Below the pieces are notes generated by a model. It was not told where the DNA came from and did not search any database. It was given only the letters and a program-made list of their open reading frames with translations. 64,000 nucleotides of DNA, taken from contig OY292276.1 of assembly GCA_958496175.1 (NCBI GenBank), positions 17,068,001 through 17,132,000 of the forward strand, given 5' to 3'. This document shows positions 61,301-64,000 of this stretch, piece after piece. Numbering within the stretch: the stretch's first letter is position 1; the number at the start of each line of letters is the position of its first letter. The translations under genes were made by a program, and so were the position numbers. The stretch comes from Sisyra terminalis. Lineage: Eukaryota > Arthropoda > Insecta > Neuroptera > Sisyridae.

Positions 61301-61776
61301 GAATAACAACAGAAAAGTTTTCACCTCATGTGTTGGTGACTGTTAAGAATCGCTTACCATTGCCCTTTATGTATAGAAACACATCAGAGACGACGACGTG
61401 CGTGTGTAAATTCCACAAACTTTATCTAGAACAGAAAGTTTTCAACAACGTTTAGCTTTAATGTTTCCAACTTGGAAACTGTTTAAGACCAACTAATTTT
61501 AAAGGTGTTTCGTCGTTAAAAACGATTTGATTTGGAATATTAAATTCTGCCACCATCATTGAATTTCATAAAAACTTTCTTTTACAACCAACTACAGGCT
61601 TTCAAGCTGTCGAAAAAGCGACCGTATGGTACTATTTAGCATTTGTTTACAAAGATGCTTCCCTCAAAAAAAGCATAGGCAAAAATTTATTTCGGAAAAT
61701 CATCCGAAAAACCGCAAAACAACAGTGTTCCTCTAAACCTGAATAATTGTTTCGCGACAATTTGGAAATAGTTATT
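58301..61776. other. AT-rich non-coding stretch with a mixed-composition patch
   Basis: No supported gene. The 99-codon frame at 60,653-60,952 (-) is hydrophobic and unrecognised. 59,480-59,700 is more complex (gtcaactacgtggttatgtgg, cgacacgtgcatttgcac) with CACGTG-like words and may be regulatory. Confidence 0.35.
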
Positions 61777-61999
61777 TTCGATACATATGCGTAAATTGAG
61801 GTTTTCTAGTAGGATGAAATTAATGCACGAGCTAAAGGGACTGGTCATACACAACGAGATCGAGTGCGATGTATACCCCCACGAGGCCGCCAGGCGAGTG
61901 GGGGTAGGCGCACGAGATCAAGTTGTGTATGATCAGTCCCTTTAGCAAGTGTCTCAATTTCGTCCTACTAGATAGCTCACTTTAAGCATAAGTATCGAA
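61777..61999. mobile_element. Palindromic element (foldback) with GC-rich nested hairpin
   Basis: Nearly the whole 223 bases is one inverted repeat. The outer arms start ttcgatacatatgcg and end gtatcgaa. The inner arms 61,805-61,868 and 61,909-61,972 (ctagtaggatgaaatt; agctaaagggactggtcat; acacaacgagatcgag) are 85-90% matched. The centre holds taccccca / tgggggta around a GC-rich loop. No coding sequence. It lies a few bases from the next element. Target duplication not evident. Confidence 0.8.
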
Positions 62000-62005
62000 C
62001 AAAAT

Positions 62006-62324
62006 TTTTTGTAACGACTGCTTCTAAAGTTCAACAGAAAAAGATTGAGAAATTAATTATTTTTATTTATATATGAAAAATTTCAACTCTATAGTAAGAA
62101 TAATTTATAGAAAATTTATTAATAAAAACAATATTTTAGTTTAAACTACAGTCTAAATAATTACCTATATTAATTATTTCTTATCAAAGTTTATTTAGGT
62201 ATCAATTTATTTTACGCACTGTTATTTACTTTCGCGCACGCTTGCTACCACGATGAGAAAACGGCTCTTTACCCCCGCCATACAACGCACGAAAGTTCAA
62301 CTTTAGAAGCAGTCGTTACAAAAA
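62006..62324. mobile_element. MITE with 26-bp perfect terminal inverted repeats
   Basis: 62,006-62,031 (gtaacgactgcttctaaagtt preceded by Ts) is repeated in inverse, without mismatch, at 62,299-62,324. The ~270-bp middle is AT-rich, with a GC-richer stretch at 62,210-62,290. There is no coding sequence. I cannot assign a superfamily because the exact ends and target duplication are unclear. Confidence 0.75.
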
Positions 62325-62458
62325 GTTATAAAGTCTACAACACATTTAAGATACTCTATTATCAATATTTTTAAATAATAAATTAAAAGTATAATTTTAT
62401 TTATTTTTAATAAGATAGTGGACAACAAAAAGGATGTAGATCCATGTACTAATTATTA

Positions 62459-62510
62459 ATTTTGCGACATGTTTCGGTCTTTTATTAGACCTTCATCAGG
62501 CTTCTAAAAT
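62459..62510 (-). ncRNA. Hammerhead ribozyme, left arm (core intact)
   Basis: CTGATGA (62,499-62,493), stem II GGTC/GACC with loop TAATAAAA, GAAAC (62,475-62,471), loop AT, GTC (62,468-62,466, predicted cleavage after the C), then GCAAAAT. Stem I pairs GC with GC and ATTTT with AAAAT, with AGAA bulged, a layout common in active hammerheads where stem I and loop II touch. ACATGT at stem III is self-complementary, favouring dimers. Confidence 0.72.
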
Positions 62511-63222
62511 CATACAAACACATGTACTGAATCCTTCAAACATTACTAATTGTTAAATTACCTTAATATGAAGTACACAATATACATCACAATGACATTG
62601 AAAAATTTTCTTCTTTATCGCACACATACATAACAATTTTTTTTTATATTAAATTCTATTTTCATTAAAATTATTTATAAAATTAGTTAAAATCGTGGTG
62701 ATTAAAAATTTTTTTAAAATTCAACGATATTAATCATGGCTTGTGTATTGCACTTATAATGCACTTATAATTGCACTTAGGCAATTTAAGTAGATTATAT
62801 AATGTTATTTTAAATAATTTTAAATCAACTATTAAGTAGTAGTTGCATCAGGAAAAAAAATTAGTCCTGACCTGGTAGGTAGATATTAAAAGATCGATAC
62901 GAAATATTGCCAGTGACAATTTTCAAAATTGATGTTTACGTCAAATTTAGTTTATAAGTGCAATACAGAAGGCATGATTAGTATCGTTGAATTTTAAAAA
63001 ATTTTTAATCACCCCGATTTTAACTAATTTTATAAATAATTTTAATTCAAATAGAATTTAGTATATAAACAATTTTAATTTAAATAAAAAAAAATTTGTT
63101 ATGTATGTGTGCGATAAAGAAGAAAAAAATTTCAATGTTATTGTGATGTATATTGTATACTTCATATTAAGGTAATTTAACAATTAGTAATGTTTGAAGG
63201 ATTCTGTACATGTGTTTGTATG

Positions 63223-63274
63223 ATTTTAGAAGCCTGATGAAGGTCTAATAAAAGACCAAAACATGTCGCAAAAT
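63223..63274 (+). ncRNA. Hammerhead ribozyme, right arm (G12 lost)
   Basis: Inverted twin of the left-arm ribozyme: CTGATGA at 63,234-63,240, GGTC/GACC stem II, ATGTC and GCAAAAT. The GAAAC box reads AAAAC (63,258-63,262), changing the catalytic G12, so this arm should not cleave. Confidence 0.7.
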
Positions 63275-63573
63275 TAATAATTAGTTCATGGATCTACATC
63301 CTTCTTATTGTCCACTATCCTACTAAAAATAAATAAAATTATGTAAAATATGGACACAACCAATTTATTGATAAAAAGTATAATTTTACAAGTTGTTTTA
63401 CAGGTGTTCCATTAAAGTTCTTAGGTTTGTAAAGTGTTCCATTGCAGAAAGTTTGGAAAACTGTGGTTTACATCGTAGGGTCTCAACCTATTATAAAGGA
63501 AAAACCCCTTCTGCAAGAAAAAAAGCGATCGATTTCCTGTTCCATTACTACCCACTAAACCATTTTTTTAAAC

Positions 63574-64000
63574 GATGAAAAACTCCCCAACCTTTCTTAC
63601 TGTGAAATTGATGTTACCCTCTTAAAAAGTTTCACTAGGGGTGATATCGCTTTCATTAATTTAATTACAACTACCTACTTGTTTAGGTGATTATCATAAA
63701 TATGAGTTTTTTCTTTTCATTTTCATGACGTTTTTATTAAGTAATTGAGTTTAACAATAAAAACAGTAGTTAACAAATCAAAAAAGTTTTTTTCTTAATA
63801 AAAACGTCATGAAAATAATAACAGAAGTCCCCACATTTATGATAATCACCTATACTAAATACTAATGGATAGTATTAATCAGATAAATGAAAGTGGTATC
63901 ACTCCCAATGGGTACTTAATATTTTTAAGAGGGTGGCATCAATTGTATAGTCAGAAGGGTTGAAAAGTAAGCATCCCAATATATAATATGTTTTTCATCA
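63574..64000. repeat. Palindromic element reaching the window end
   Basis: 63,574-63,745 and about 63,788-64,000 are inverted copies at roughly 75-80%. Shared words are gatgaaaaac, accctcttaaaaa, ggtgattatcataaat and catgacgtttttattaa. About 40 bases separate the arms. The outer end may continue beyond base 64,000, so the full length is unknown. No coding sequence. Confidence 0.7.

Larger units (their letters stand above)
62391..63342. mobile_element. 952-bp foldback element with a hammerhead ribozyme in each arm
   Basis: Arms of about 370 bases (62,391-62,757 and 62,955-63,342, about 90% alike) surround about 200 bases. From each end inward: AT-rich flank, gatagtggacaa, ggatgtagatcc, a hammerhead core, then shared AT-rich sequence ending near gcaatac/gtattgc. 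The outer 90 bases match the palindrome at 4,291-4,464. No protein is encoded. The combination of hammerheads and inverted LTR-like arms recalls Penelope-like elements, some of which carry inverted terminal repeats; this would be a non-autonomous derivative. Confidence 0.85.

Overview
The window is AT-rich (roughly 70% A+T), repeat-laden animal DNA, most likely from an insect. Its repeat types are typical of insects: a Jockey-clade LINE, a cecropia-like mariner relic, foldback MITEs and hammerhead-ribozyme repeats of the kind carried by Penelope-like elements. I found no bacterial-style gene organisation, no tRNA or rRNA, and no complete host protein-coding gene. The only long open frames belong to one LINE. 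A good recursive-splice (ratchet) site at 20,351-20,393 on the + strand suggests that at least part of the window lies in a long intron of a + strand gene.

Layout, left to right. 1-780: decayed RNase H and C-terminal zinc-knuckle part of a LINE (+). About 2,069-2,263: possible terminal exon on the - strand. 4,291-4,464: short palindrome with a hammerhead relic. 8,936-9,162: MITE with 8-bp target duplication. 15,217-15,501: possible solo LTR. 17,294-18,341: 1.05-kb foldback element with TA duplication. 20,351: ratchet site. 21,620-21,760: GC-rich patch. 21,978-22,182: small palindromic insertion. 25,043-30,429: a Jockey-clade LINE (-, ORF1 intact, ORF2 cut off inside reverse transcriptase) between two nearly identical 1,001-bp direct repeats. 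34,223-35,757: tandem LINE reverse-transcriptase relics interrupted by another insertion. 36,371-36,501: palindrome with two complete-looking hammerhead ribozymes. 44,807-45,261: hammerhead between ~99-bp direct repeats. 46,395-53,683: two 157-bp inverted repeats bracketing a ~4-kb satellite array of ~94-bp monomers with higher-order structure. 58,081-58,300: mariner relic. 61,777-64,000: four inverted-repeat elements packed together, one with a hammerhead motif in each arm.

The strongest candidates for something under-described are: (i) the palindromic, non-coding repeats that carry hammerhead ribozymes in both arms, at least two of which (4.3 kb and 62.4-63.3 kb) belong to one family; (ii) the 3'-truncated LINE bracketed by kilobase-long direct repeats; and (iii) the satellite array sitting inside an almost perfect inverted-repeat pair. 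All calls were made by eye; no alignments, folding calculations or database searches were run.
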